From Streptococcus hillyeri (GTDB taxonomy: Bacteria > Bacillota > Bacilli > Lactobacillales > Streptococcaceae): 64,000 nt of DNA. The stretch is taken from assembly GCF_003686955.1 (NCBI RefSeq), contig NZ_RCVM01000002.1:62001-126000 (forward strand). The letters run 5' to 3'. Made by a program: the position numbers and the translations under genes. The notes beneath the pieces were generated by a model. It did not search any database. It was given only the letters and a program-made list of their open reading frames with translations, and was not told the DNA's origin. This document shows, piece after piece, positions 28,591 through 37,577 of the stretch (position 1 is its first letter; each line of letters begins with the position of its first letter).

Positions 28591-28840
28591 ATTAATATCA
28601 TAGAAAAGAAACTGAATACGGGCTAAAAGCGTCGGAAAAAAGATAGACCTTCCTTGTGTGCGTGCACAAAGCGTCAGTCTCCTATTTTTCTCTAACTTTC
28701 TTAACGCCCTTAATATCTTAGAAAGGAACTGAATATGCCTACAAGGCTGAGGAAAAAGATAATTCTTCCTAGAAGCAGGAGCTTCTTCGTCAGAATTCCT
28801 ATTTTCCGTTGCCTTGCTTAACGGCATTAATATCTTATTA
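28591..28840 (+). repeat. Tandem 118 bp repeat directly upstream of prfA
   Basis: Two diverged units, each bounded by TTAATATCnTA. The boundary sequence recurs at 28592, 28710 and 28827, giving spacings of 118 and 117 bp. Each unit contains GAAACTGAATA/GAACTGAATA, GGAAAAAGATA, a CTTCCT segment, a GTCAG(T/A)...CCTATTTT segment and a final CTTAACG. The array ends 3-5 bases before the prfA ATG. Confidence 0.8.
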
Positions 28841-28842
28841 TT

Positions 28843-29922
28843 ATGAACATTTATGATCAATTACAGGCGGTGGAAGACCGTTACGAAGAACTTGGAGAGC
28901 TTTTATCGGATCCTGATGTGGTGAGCGATACGAAGCGTTTTATGGAATTATCGCGTGAAGAAGCGAACACGCGTGAGACAGTGACAGCTTATCGTGAATA
29001 CAAACAAGTTATCCAAAACATCGCTGACGCAGAAGAAATGATTAAGGATGCTGGTGGCGACCCTGAGTTAGAAGAAATGGCTAAGGAAGAGCTTAAGCAA
29101 TCTAAGGCAGATAAAGAAGCCTACGAAGAAAAATTGAAAATCCTTCTCTTGCCAAAAGACCCTAACGATGATAAGAATATCATCCTTGAAATTCGCGGTG
29201 CAGCTGGTGGTGATGAAGCAGCCCTCTTTGCAGGTGACCTTTTGACCATGTACCAAAAATTTGCGGAGAGCCAAGGCTGGCGCTTTGAAGTCATGGAGGC
29301 TTCCTACAATGGTGTTGGTGGTATCAAGGAAGTGGTTGCCATGGTATCAGGTCAGTCAGTTTATTCTAAACTTAAATACGAGTCAGGTGCTCACCGTGTG
29401 CAACGTGTTCCTGTGACAGAAAGTCAAGGTCGTGTTCACACCTCAACGGCGACAGTTCTTATCATGCCTGAAATCGAAGAAGTTGAATATGATATTGACC
29501 CGAAAGACCTTCGTGTGGATATTTACCACGCTTCAGGTGCTGGTGGTCAGAACGTCAATAAGGTTGCGACAGCCGTTCGTATCGTTCACTTACCAACCAA
29601 TATCAAGGTTGAAATGCAGGAAGAACGGACACAACAGAAAAACCGTGAGAAAGCGATGAAAATCATCCGTGCGCGTGTGGCTGACCATTTTGCCCAAATT
29701 GCCCAAGATGAGCAAGATGCCGAGCGTAAATCAACTATCGGTACGGGTGACCGTTCTGAACGTATCCGTACTTACAACTTCCCACAAAACCGTGTGACCG
29801 ATCACCGCATTGGCTTGACCCTTCAAAAATTAGATACCATTTTGTCTGGTAAAATGGATGAAGTCGTTGATGCGCTAGTGCTTTATGACCAAACACAAAA
29901 ATTGGAGAAACTAAATAACTAA
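28843..29922 (+). CDS. prfA: Peptide chain release factor 1
   Basis: A 359-residue class I release factor reading UAA and UAG. The PxT codon-recognition tripeptide is PVT at 190-192 in [14 protein letters not shown], and the GGQ hydrolysis motif is at 234-236 in [10 protein letters not shown]. The ATG at 28843 fits the conserved N-terminus [14 protein letters not shown], but the sequence before it is TTAATATCTTATTATT with no Shine-Dalgarno. It overlaps prmC by one base. Confidence 0.97.
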   Translation: MNIYDQLQAVEDRYEELGELLSDPDVVSDTKRFMELSREEANTRETVTAYREYKQVIQNIADAEEMIKDAGGDPELEEMAKEELKQSKADKEAYEEKLKILLLPKDPNDDKNIILEIRGAAGGDEAALFAGDLLTMYQKFAESQGWRFEVMEASYNGVGGIKEVVAMVSGQSVYSKLKYESGAHRVQRVPVTESQGRVHTSTATVLIMPEIEEVEYDIDPKDLRVDIYHASGAGGQNVNKVATAVRIVHLPTNIKVEMQEERTQQKNREKAMKIIRARVADHFAQIAQDEQDAERKSTIGTGDRSERIRTYNFPQNRVTDHRIGLTLQKLDTILSGKMDEVVDALVLYDQTQKLEKLNN

Positions 29923-30755
29923 TGACTTACGCCAACCTTATTGCGCAACTAGAAGAGCGCCTTGAGCAGCTTGGTGAGGAGAGAGAAGGTCTGGTCTATG
30001 TCTTTCAAGCCTTAAAGGGATGGACAAAGACCGACCTTGTCTTGCATTTACGGCAAGCTGTTACGGCTGCTGACGAGGGACTGTTTCACCGAATTTTTGA
30101 GCAACTAAGCCAGCAGATTCCCCCTCAGTACATCACAGGAAAAGCTTATTTTAGAGATCTTGAGTTAGCGGTTGATGACCGTGTACTGATTCCTCGCCCT
30201 GAGACAGAGGAACTTGTTGATTTGATTTTAAGGGAAAATAGCGGAGCAGACCTGCGAGTTTTAGACATTGGAACAGGAAGCGGTGCGATAGCTTTATCCC
30301 TCAAAAAAGCCCGACCAGAATGGGAAGTCACGGCAAGTGATATTTCATCAGAAGCCCTGAGTTTAGCCCAGAAAAATGCGCAAGCCAATCAACTTGAGGT
30401 AACTTTTGTTCAATCAGATGTGTTTGAAAAGGTGTCGGGTTCCTTTGATATTATCGTGTCTAATCCGCCATACATTGCTTACGATGATAAAGATGAAGTC
30501 GGTGGCAATGTCTTAGCATCGGAACCCCACCTTGCCTTGTTTGCGGATGAAGATGGCTATGCCATTTACCGTCAGATTATTGAGCAGTCGTCCTCTTATT
30601 TAACAGCTAAAGGAAAACTATACTTTGAAATTGGTTATAAGCAGGGGAATGGACTGACTTCGCTACTTAATAAGGCTTTCCCTGAAGCTCGCGTGCGTGT
30701 AATACAGGATATGTTTGGCAAGGATAGGATGGTGGTGCTAGATGGCAGAATGTGA
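29922..30755 (+). CDS. prmC: Release factor glutamine methyltransferase
   Basis: A 277-residue SAM-dependent enzyme that methylates the glutamine of the release-factor GGQ motif, so it modifies the product of the gene before it. The SAM loop LDIGTGSG is at 114-121 and the catalytic NPPY at 181-184. The N-terminal helical substrate-binding domain is present. It overlaps prfA (TAATG) and the next gene by 14 nt. Confidence 0.96.
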   Translation: MTYANLIAQLEERLEQLGEEREGLVYVFQALKGWTKTDLVLHLRQAVTAADEGLFHRIFEQLSQQIPPQYITGKAYFRDLELAVDDRVLIPRPETEELVDLILRENSGADLRVLDIGTGSGAIALSLKKARPEWEVTASDISSEALSLAQKNAQANQLEVTFVQSDVFEKVSGSFDIIVSNPPYIAYDDKDEVGGNVLASEPHLALFADEDGYAIYRQIIEQSSSYLTAKGKLYFEIGYKQGNGLTSLLNKAFPEARVRVIQDMFGKDRMVVLDGRM

Positions 30756-31338
30756 TTTCATCAAAATATTGGAAGATGGCGGAGCGCTCGTTTTACCGAC
30801 AGAAACAGTCTACGGACTCTTTGCTAAAGCACTTGACGAATACGCTGTTGAACGTGTCTATGCCCTGAAACAGCGTCCAAAAGACAAGGCCATGAACCTA
30901 AATGTCGCTGATTTTGAGACGATTTTAGCTTATTCTAAGAATCAGCCACCCTATCTCAGAAAACTCTATGACGCCTTCTTACCAGGCCCTTTGACTATTA
31001 TTTTACAGGCGAATGCTGAGGTACCAAATTGGATTAATTCAGGTTTAGCGACAGTTGGATTTAGAGTACCCAATCATCTCAGAACATTAGAACTTATTCG
31101 TTCACAGAAAGTTTTGATTGGACCTTCTGCCAATATTTCTGGTAAGAGTAGTGGTACTGTTTTCAAGGAAATTATACAAGATTTTGACAATCAAGTGACG
31201 GGCTATGAGGATGATGGTGTTTTAACTGGTCAAGATTCAACCATCTTAGACTTATCTAGAGAAAAGGCTCGTATTTTAAGACAAGGGGCGATTACTAAGG
31301 AAGATTTATTAGCTGTCGTACCAGAATTACGATTTTAA
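30742..31338 (+). CDS. Sua5/YciO/YrdC-family threonylcarbamoyl-AMP synthase
   Basis: A 198-residue YrdC-fold protein without the extra C-terminal Sua5 domain. Motifs are LPTETVYGLFAKA, KQRPKDKAMNL, PGPLTIIL, and IGPSANISGKSSGT with the typical SANxSG. It makes threonylcarbamoyl-AMP for tRNA t6A37. The order prfA-prmC-sua5 is conserved in Firmicutes. Confidence 0.9.
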   Translation: MAECDFIKILEDGGALVLPTETVYGLFAKALDEYAVERVYALKQRPKDKAMNLNVADFETILAYSKNQPPYLRKLYDAFLPGPLTIILQANAEVPNWINSGLATVGFRVPNHLRTLELIRSQKVLIGPSANISGKSSGTVFKEIIQDFDNQVTGYEDDGVLTGQDSTILDLSREKARILRQGAITKEDLLAVVPELRF

Positions 31339-31347
31339 GGAGTATAT

Positions 31348-31782
31348 ATGTCTGAAATTTTATTTTATCGTGTCAATGACCCATATGGAGAATTCTCAAA
31401 TTTTTCGGCTTATCCTTTTTCTGATGGCGAAAGGATTTGGCCAACTTCTGAGCATTATTTTCAAGCACAAAAATTTTTGGACAGAGATATTCAAGAGAAA
31501 ATTAGAAATATTGTTTCTCCGATGGATGCTGCCTTAGAGGGAAGAAATCGGTCTAATCCTCTGCGTGAGGATTGGGAAGAGGTTAAGGATGATGTGATGC
31601 GATTCGCTGTGCTAGAAAAATTTAAACAAAATCCTGTTCTTAAATCGTTGCTTCTTTCAACCGGTGATGCTACTTTGATTGAACACACGACAAATGATGC
31701 CTATTGGGCAGACGGTGGTGATGGACGTGGCAAAAATATGTTAGGTCTTATTTTAATGGAGACTCGAGAATTATTAAAATAA
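31348..31782 (+). CDS. NADAR-family protein (YbiA-like)
   Basis: A 144-residue protein with family motifs NDPYGEFSNFSAYPF, TSEHYFQAQKF, and the C-terminal YWADGGDGRGKNMLGLILMETR. NADAR proteins cleave N-glycosidic bonds of ADP-ribose or riboflavin-pathway intermediates, and some reverse ADP-ribosylation of DNA. Which activity applies here is not decidable. Follows the Sua5-type gene by 9 nt, so it probably shares its transcript. Confidence 0.88.
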   Translation: MSEILFYRVNDPYGEFSNFSAYPFSDGERIWPTSEHYFQAQKFLDRDIQEKIRNIVSPMDAALEGRNRSNPLREDWEEVKDDVMRFAVLEKFKQNPVLKSLLLSTGDATLIEHTTNDAYWADGGDGRGKNMLGLILMETRELLK

Positions 31783-31859
31783 AGAATTATTGAAGCGTTG
31801 ATATGTAAGCTATGATTTTTCTGTTAGAAAAACTTAAATTTTGTTTTTGAGGATAATGC

Positions 31860-32375
31860 ATGAAAGTCATTTTGGTTACCCCATTTAGTTCAAAAGCGAG
31901 AGACGTTAGAAATCTATATTTTGCCTCTTTTCCCAAGGAAGAACGGTTGCCCTACTGGTTTTTACTCTTGAAACAGGCAGAATTTTTTGCTTACCTTGAC
32001 CAAGAAAAGCTGGTTGGTTTTTCCTACACTGTAAAAGGTCAGTCTTGTGATTTCTTACTGTTTCTGGCTGTTGCTGAAAGTCATCAGTCACACGGCTATG
32101 GCACCGCTATTTTACAAAAGGTAAAAGAAAAAGCTGGTGGAAAGCCTCTGATTGTGACCATTGAACCTCCTTTTGAGGTTTCAGAAAATGCAGAGCAGAG
32201 ATTACGACGACTAGCTTTTTATGAGAAAAACAGTTTTACATTAACAGACCATTTTTATCAGGAAAATACAGAAACCTATCAGATCATGACAACTAAACAG
32301 CCTTTTGATAAGAAAGGTTTTTCAAAAGATGTCAGCCAATTTTTCTTAGGAATGGTCAAAACAAAGGTGAACTAA
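31860..32375 (+). CDS. GNAT-family acetyltransferase
   Basis: A 171-residue protein with one GNAT domain. The acetyl-CoA loop is ESHQSHGYGTAIL at about 71-83, followed by YEKNSF in the fourth motif. The middle is rich in aromatic residues (FPKEERLPYWFLL). The acceptor is unknown. It abuts the Nudix gene (stop and start adjacent), so the pair is cotranscribed. Confidence 0.82.
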   Translation: MKVILVTPFSSKARDVRNLYFASFPKEERLPYWFLLLKQAEFFAYLDQEKLVGFSYTVKGQSCDFLLFLAVAESHQSHGYGTAILQKVKEKAGGKPLIVTIEPPFEVSENAEQRLRRLAFYEKNSFTLTDHFYQENTETYQIMTTKQPFDKKGFSKDVSQFFLGMVKTKVN

Positions 32376-32768
32376 ATGAGAGCAAGTGTGATTTTATTGG
32401 ATAAGACAGGCCAATTTATAGTTCTGATTAAGCGAATAAAGCCAGATAAAACTTACTTAGTTTTCCCTGGCGGTGGTATTGAGGCTGGTGAGACTCCTAG
32501 ACAAGCTGCCCTAAGGGAATTGTCGGAGGAATTAGCTATCCAAGTTCCTTCGGAAGCGATTAGGGCTGAAATGCAACAGCAAGATGGTTGGCTTTTTCTC
32601 ATTCAGTCGCAAGAAAGTGTTGGTCCTTTGGCTATTCATGGTGAAGAAGCGGAGCGTTCAACTCCTAAAAATCAATATCTACCCCATTGGATTTCTTTGG
32701 AAGAAATGGCAGAGCTGAGCATTTTTCCTGAGATTGACAGAGAATGGCTCGCCAGACAACTGAATTAA
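32376..32768 (+). CDS. Nudix hydrolase
   Basis: A 130-residue protein. The Nudix box spans 33-55 (GGIEAGETPRQAALRELSEE): G33, E39, R47, E48, E51 and E52 all fit, and only the late glycine is replaced by alanine. The family hydrolyses nucleoside diphosphates linked to another group. Substrate unknown. It overlaps no gene, and the following GNAT starts 11 nt later. Confidence 0.88.
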   Translation: MRASVILLDKTGQFIVLIKRIKPDKTYLVFPGGGIEAGETPRQAALRELSEELAIQVPSEAIRAEMQQQDGWLFLIQSQESVGPLAIHGEEAERSTPKNQYLPHWISLEEMAELSIFPEIDREWLARQLN

Positions 32769-32779
32769 AGGAGCAAGTA

Positions 32780-33226
32780 ATGACAACGCAAGTAACCCTC
32801 AGACGATTAACTCTATCAGACGCCCCACAACTTCAAGTGATTAGTGAAACAGCGCTTGGTTATCCTTTTTCTTTGGAAGAAACGGAGAAGCAGCTTGAGA
32901 GATGTTTAGCCAATGACAGCCATTTCTTGATTGGTGCAGTAGATGAAACTGACCAAGTGATTGGTTATGTTCAGGCACAAATTTATGAAGCCATCTATTC
33001 GGAAAGAGGACTGAATGTCTTAGGTTTAGCTGTGTCATTAGACCATCAAGGACAAGGGATTGGGCACTTACTAATGGAAGAACTAGAAAGACAAGCTCTT
33101 GAAGCTGATTTAGCCTTTATTCGCTTAAACTCGGGATCCCATCGCTTAGAAGCGCATGCTTTTTACCGAAAAATCGGCTACAATGGTGATAAAACCCAAG
33201 TGAGATTTATCAAGGAGTTAAGATAA
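32780..33226 (+). CDS. GNAT-family acetyltransferase
   Basis: A 148-residue protein starting at ATG 32780 (MTTQVTLRRLTLSDAP) behind AAAGGAG; an earlier in-frame ATG would run into the Nudix gene. It has the acetyl-CoA motif VSLDHQGQGIGHLLMEELE and the C-terminal AHAFYRKIGY. Acceptor unknown. It is third in a run of small enzymes. Confidence 0.85.
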   Translation: MTTQVTLRRLTLSDAPQLQVISETALGYPFSLEETEKQLERCLANDSHFLIGAVDETDQVIGYVQAQIYEAIYSERGLNVLGLAVSLDHQGQGIGHLLMEELERQALEADLAFIRLNSGSHRLEAHAFYRKIGYNGDKTQVRFIKELR

Positions 33227-33244
33227 GTAAAGGAGAGTCTCGTT

Positions 33245-33988
33245 ATGATACAAGATAATCATTTGCATACTAATTTTTCTTATGATTGTGAGGAGGATTT
33301 CGATAACTATTTGCCAGTTATGGCAGATGGATTCGTGACTACTGAGCATTTTGATTTGTCAAATCCTTATTCTGGAAATGATGATATCCCAGATTATCAA
33401 GCTTATTGTAAAAAAATTTCAATTTTAGAAGAGCAGTTGGGTGTTAGGATCAAAAAAGGCATTGAAATTGGTTATTATCAGCCACGAGAGAATGATATTT
33501 TAGATTATTTATCTGATAAGCAGTTTGATTTAAAACTCCTGTCTGTTCATCATAATGGTCAGTTTGACTATCTACAGAGAGAATTTGTTTTTCCACTAGG
33601 TAAAGACAATATTATCCCTAGGTATCTTGAAGCGCTAGAATATGCTATTGGACGTGTTGAGGCGGATGTACTAGCACATTTTGATTATGGGTTTAGACCG
33701 TTTGAAATGACTATTGAGGAATTAAAAGAATATGAACCACAGTTGATTCGTATTTTTGAGAAAATGATGCGGTTTGGTTTAGCTTTTGAAATTAATAGTA
33801 AAAGCATGTACCTTTATGAGCATGAACATCTTTATCGCTATGCTTTAGATTTGTTGAAAAAACTTGGATGTACCTCGTACTCTATTGGTTCAGATGGTCA
33901 TAAATTAGAGCATTATGCTTTGTATTTTGATAGGGTGTCAGATTTATTGGTCGAATACGGCATTACTTCTGAAATGTTAATTCATTAA
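33245..33988 (+). CDS. PHP-domain phosphatase, histidinol-phosphatase-like
   Basis: A 247-residue protein. The PHP metal ligands begin with HLHT (H6, H8); others follow in TTEHFD, GIEIGYY, SVHHNG, LAHFDYG and SDGHKLEH. This composition matches HisK/HisJ histidinol-phosphate phosphatases. No other histidine-biosynthesis gene lies nearby, so the physiological substrate is uncertain. Confidence 0.8.
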   Translation: MIQDNHLHTNFSYDCEEDFDNYLPVMADGFVTTEHFDLSNPYSGNDDIPDYQAYCKKISILEEQLGVRIKKGIEIGYYQPRENDILDYLSDKQFDLKLLSVHHNGQFDYLQREFVFPLGKDNIIPRYLEALEYAIGRVEADVLAHFDYGFRPFEMTIEELKEYEPQLIRIFEKMMRFGLAFEINSKSMYLYEHEHLYRYALDLLKKLGCTSYSIGSDGHKLEHYALYFDRVSDLLVEYGITSEMLIH

Positions 33989-34017
33989 CCTTATAGAAAA
34001 TTATCAAGGAGTTTTAA

Positions 34018-34857
34018 ATGGTTAAAATAGCTGTTTTAGGGGACATTCATGGAAATACCACGGCATTAGAAGCCGTACTGGCTGATGCTAAAGAGCAGAG
34101 CGTAGAAGAGTATTGGATTCTTGGGGATTTATTGCTGCCAGGGCATGGACGAATGGAGCTCTTCAATTTACTTAATGAGGTTAATTCAACTATCAAGGTT
34201 CGAGGGAACTGGGATGATTGTCTCTTGGAAGTTTTGAATGGTGATGTTGGTATTGAGGATTGTGAGGAAATCTACCTCAATCGTCTGGTGCAATACGCCA
34301 TGGAAGAGTTAACGTCTGAATCTGTAACGAGTATTCGAGAAACTCCCATGCATGTTATGACTGATCGAGAAGGGATTTCTTTTAGTCTCTCCCACCAATT
34401 ACCTGAAAAAAACTATGGCTGGGAGCTTGGTCCGACAGCAAGTCAAGAAACGATTGATGGCTTGTTTGAAAAATATCCCTGTGATGTCGCCATTTATGGC
34501 CATACTCATATTCCTGTTTTAAGATACAGTAGTAAAGGGCAACTCTTGTTCAATCCAGGTTCGGTTGGGAACCCTTTTTTTCCTTGGGAAAAGTTGCGAC
34601 ATGACCTACGTGCCCAGTATGCGATTTTGACGGTAGATGAACATGGCGTTTCTATTGACTTCCGTAAGGTTACTTATGATGTTTCTTTGGAGGTTAAACG
34701 TGCCAAAGAGAAAAAACTCCCTTTTGTTGATTTGTACCAATCACAGGTTGAAACAGGCGTTAATCGCGTACACGACAGAGAATGGATTACAACAGTGATT
34801 GAAGAAAATCATTATTTAGACGATGTGAAAGGTTTTAAAGAGAAGTTATTAACCTAA
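34018..34857 (+). CDS. Calcineurin-like metallophosphoesterase
   Basis: A 279-residue protein. The dimetal site motifs appear in order: GDIHGN (8-13), GDLLLPG (about 37-43), GNWDD (about 62-66), and GHTHIPV (about 161-167). Homologues act as phosphodiesterases or protein phosphatases, and the substrate cannot be told. It starts 29 nt after the PHP gene behind AAGGAG, and repeat A4 follows. Confidence 0.85.
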   Translation: MVKIAVLGDIHGNTTALEAVLADAKEQSVEEYWILGDLLLPGHGRMELFNLLNEVNSTIKVRGNWDDCLLEVLNGDVGIEDCEEIYLNRLVQYAMEELTSESVTSIRETPMHVMTDREGISFSLSHQLPEKNYGWELGPTASQETIDGLFEKYPCDVAIYGHTHIPVLRYSSKGQLLFNPGSVGNPFFPWEKLRHDLRAQYAILTVDEHGVSIDFRKVTYDVSLEVKRAKEKKLPFVDLYQSQVETGVNRVHDREWITTVIEENHYLDDVKGFKEKLLT

Positions 34858-35343
34858 ATGTTTTATACTCATCCAAGATCAAAATTAACATTTTAGAACC
34901 TTTAATATCATTGATAGACTTCCTAACGAAGTGAGGCCAAAATGTTTCTTTCGCTATAGTGGTATTGCTATCAGGAGTTTACTCTTGATAGAAACGGATT
35001 TTTGGGAGAACTACAGAAATTGAAAGTCAATTTCGTAGTAGTTCCCTCGCAAGGATGATTAGGTTGGACGCTGTCGAGTAGTCGACAAGTACAGCCAATC
35101 ATATATTGCGAAAAGAAGGCTCAAATCTAGCAATGAAACTCCGTAGGAGGTTGAGATACTGACTTCGTCAGTTATATTTCCCACCTCCAAAGGTCTCCCA
35201 GACCTTTGGAGCGTCCGCACTTTTTAGAAAGAAACAAAAAAGTAATTTTTGATTTTTGTTAAGTATTAATAATATTATTGGCAAAATTTGGCATAAAATA
35301 GTAGTATTACCGTATACCTCTGTTAGATAAAAGGAGAACAAAA
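34858..35343. other. Gene-free stretch before glyA
   Basis: Almost all of it is repeat copy A4 (34866-35265). The remaining ~75 bp hold the glyA promoter region (TAAAAT at 35294-35299, no clear -35) and the Shine-Dalgarno AAAAGGAG. Confidence 0.6.
34866..35265 (+). repeat. Long structured repeat, family A, copy 4 (400 bp)
   Basis: The left end is TACTCATCCAAGATCAAAAT and the right end is GATTTTTGTTAAGTA; its reverse complement, TACTTAACAAAAATC, restores the inverted repeat. It keeps the ~20 bp central stem (about 35005-35043) but lacks the GAAACTGTC hairpin and the block containing one copy of the CCCACCTCAAAAGG unit. One hairpin reads ACTGACttcGTCAGT, where both arms differ from copies 2 and 3. 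Confidence 0.85.
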
Positions 35344-36594
35344 ATGATTTTTGACAAAGAAGATTACAAGGCATTTGACCCAGAATTATGGCAAGCTATT
35401 GAAGCTGAGGAAGACCGTCAGCAGCACAATATTGAATTGATTGCCTCAGAAAATGTGGTCTCTAAGGCAGTTATGGCTGCGCAAGGCTCTGTTTTGACCA
35501 ATAAATATGCCGAGGGCTATCCAGGCAAACGCTATTACGGTGGGACAGACTGTGTTGATGTGGTGGAAAATTTAGCCATTGAGCGTGCTAAAACCATCTT
35601 TGGTGCTCAGTATGCCAATGTGCAGGCGCACTCAGGTAGTCAGGCTAATGCAGCAGCCTACATGGCACTTATCGAACCAGGCGATACGGTTCTTGGTATG
35701 GACTTGGCAGCAGGTGGTCACTTGACTCACGGTTCTCCAGTGAATTTCTCTGGAAAAACTTATAACTTTGTAGGTTACTCTGTCAATCCTGAGACAGAGC
35801 AATTGGACTATGATGCTATTTTGGAACAGGCTAAAGCTGTGCAACCCAAATTGATTGTTGCAGGTGCGTCAGCTTATTCACGTACCATTGATTTTGAGAG
35901 ATTCCGTGAGATTGCGGACGCAGTAGGGGCAAAACTCATGGTAGATATGGCGCACATTGCTGGTCTTGTCGCAGCTGGTCTGCACCCAAATCCTGTGGCT
36001 TACGCTGATGTGGTAACCTCAACCACCCACAAGACCCTTCGTGGCCCTCGCGGTGGCTTGATTTTGACGAATGATGAAGAATTAGCGAAGAAAATCAATT
36101 CTGCGGTCTTTCCAGGTCTGCAAGGTGGCCCTCTGGAACATGTAATTGCGGCTAAGGCAGTTGCCTTCAAAGAGAATCTTGATCCTGCTTGGAAAGACTA
36201 TGCTCAGCAAGTCATTGCCAACTGTCAAGCTATGGCAGACGTTTTCAATCAACATGACAAGTTCCGAGTCATTTCAGGTAGTACAGATAACCATGTCTTT
36301 CTGGTTGATGTGACAAAGGTGATTGAGAACGGTAAGAAAGCGCAAGATTTACTTGATGAGGTCAATATTACCCTCAACAAAAACAGCATTCCTTTTGAAA
36401 CGCTATCGCCATTTAAAACCTCTGGTATTCGTATCGGAACAGCGGCGGTGACCAGCCGTGGTTTTGGTGTTGCAGAGTGCCAAAAAGTTGCCGAGCTCAT
36501 TATCAAAGCTCTTGAAAACCATGATCAGGAAACAGTCCTAGCCGAAGTGCGTCAAGAGGTTCGTGCTTTGACAGATGCGTTCCCATTGTACTAA
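35344..36594 (+). CDS. glyA: Serine hydroxymethyltransferase
   Basis: A 416-residue PLP enzyme converting serine and tetrahydrofolate to glycine and methylene-THF. The lysine motif is [15 protein letters not shown] (about 221-235), and ENVVSKAV and KRYYGG lie near the N-terminus. Length is normal. The next gene starts 8 nt later and is probably in the same operon. Confidence 0.97.
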   Translation: MIFDKEDYKAFDPELWQAIEAEEDRQQHNIELIASENVVSKAVMAAQGSVLTNKYAEGYPGKRYYGGTDCVDVVENLAIERAKTIFGAQYANVQAHSGSQANAAAYMALIEPGDTVLGMDLAAGGHLTHGSPVNFSGKTYNFVGYSVNPETEQLDYDAILEQAKAVQPKLIVAGASAYSRTIDFERFREIADAVGAKLMVDMAHIAGLVAAGLHPNPVAYADVVTSTTHKTLRGPRGGLILTNDEELAKKINSAVFPGLQGGPLEHVIAAKAVAFKENLDPAWKDYAQQVIANCQAMADVFNQHDKFRVISGSTDNHVFLVDVTKVIENGKKAQDLLDEVNITLNKNSIPFETLSPFKTSGIRIGTAAVTSRGFGVAECQKVAELIIKALENHDQETVLAEVRQEVRALTDAFPLY

Positions 36595-36602
36595 GGTGAG
36601 TT

Positions 36603-37577
36603 ATGCTAGATTTATACATCAAAAAAATTATCATTCACCAATTTACCCCAGACGATACTGAGCTGATTTTAGCTGAAAATCCTTTGGTTTTGACCCCTCG
36701 GATTGATGACTATTTCAGAAAGAAATTATCTAAAGTTTTTTCAGATGAGGCTAAGCGTGGCCAATTTGAGGCTGACAATGTCTTCTTGTCTTACTTGACC
36801 GACGATTTGATGGCAACTTCAGTGAAAATAGCAGAGCTCTGGAAGGAAGAATTTGTGATTTCCGAGGATCAAAAGACCAACGACTTGGTCTTTATCCAGT
36901 TTGATCGAGATGGCGAGGAATACTTTGCCTTTCTTCGAGTCGGACTCAAAGAGAACTTCACGCATATTTCAGGCGACAGCGAAAGTCCTATCAAGGTGAC
37001 TCAGAATAATCTCCCATCAGCTGCCCAGACACCAGATGAAGCCCTGCTCATTAACCGAAAAACACACCAGTATTATTTAATCGAGAAACGGATTAAGCAT
37101 AATGGGTCTTTTGCCAATTATTTCTCTGAAAATCTCTTGCAGGTCAAGCCTGAGCAGTCTGTCAAGAAGTCCATTAAGCAAGTGGAGCAGGTGGCACAGA
37201 AGGTGGCGGATAGCTTTAATAAGGATGATTTTGCCTTCCAATCAAAGGTTAAGACAGCCATCTTTAACAATTTGGAAGAGCAAGAATTGTCTCCAGAAAA
37301 ATTGGCTAACCAGCTCTTTGACGATAATTTGACGGCGCGTTTGACCTTTATTGACGAGTTAAAAGAAACCATTCCAGAGCTAATTAAAATATCGGATATT
37401 GATAGTTCACGTCAAATTAAGAAACTGGAAAGTCAGAAACTCTCCTTGTCAAATGGCATTGAGCTGATTGTTCCAAATAATGTCTATCAGGATGCGGAAA
37501 GTGTGGAATTCATCCAAAATAATGATGGTACCTACTCCATTTTAATCAAGAACATACAGGATATTCAAAATAAATAA
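36603..37577 (+). CDS. Nucleoid-associated protein, NdpA/YejK family
   Basis: A 324-residue protein with the family pattern: N-terminal LYIKKIIIHQF, then a charged middle and the C-terminal NGIELIVPNNVY. The family binds nucleoid DNA in E. coli; in streptococci its role is undefined. No membrane segment. Its stop overlaps the next start (TAATG), and it lies in the conserved glyA-ndpA-lysozyme-like order. Confidence 0.85.
   Translation: MLDLYIKKIIIHQFTPDDTELILAENPLVLTPRIDDYFRKKLSKVFSDEAKRGQFEADNVFLSYLTDDLMATSVKIAELWKEEFVISEDQKTNDLVFIQFDRDGEEYFAFLRVGLKENFTHISGDSESPIKVTQNNLPSAAQTPDEALLINRKTHQYYLIEKRIKHNGSFANYFSENLLQVKPEQSVKKSIKQVEQVAQKVADSFNKDDFAFQSKVKTAIFNNLEEQELSPEKLANQLFDDNLTARLTFIDELKETIPELIKISDIDSSRQIKKLESQKLSLSNGIELIVPNNVYQDAESVEFIQNNDGTYSILIKNIQDIQNK

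Noticed and set aside
34866..35265. Family A repeat as an autonomous insertion sequence
   Set aside because: No copy has a transposase frame; the element can only be non-autonomous.
35265..35343. A riboswitch (glycine or purine) ahead of glyA
   Set aside because: Too short a leader after repeat A4 and no conserved aptamer motifs.
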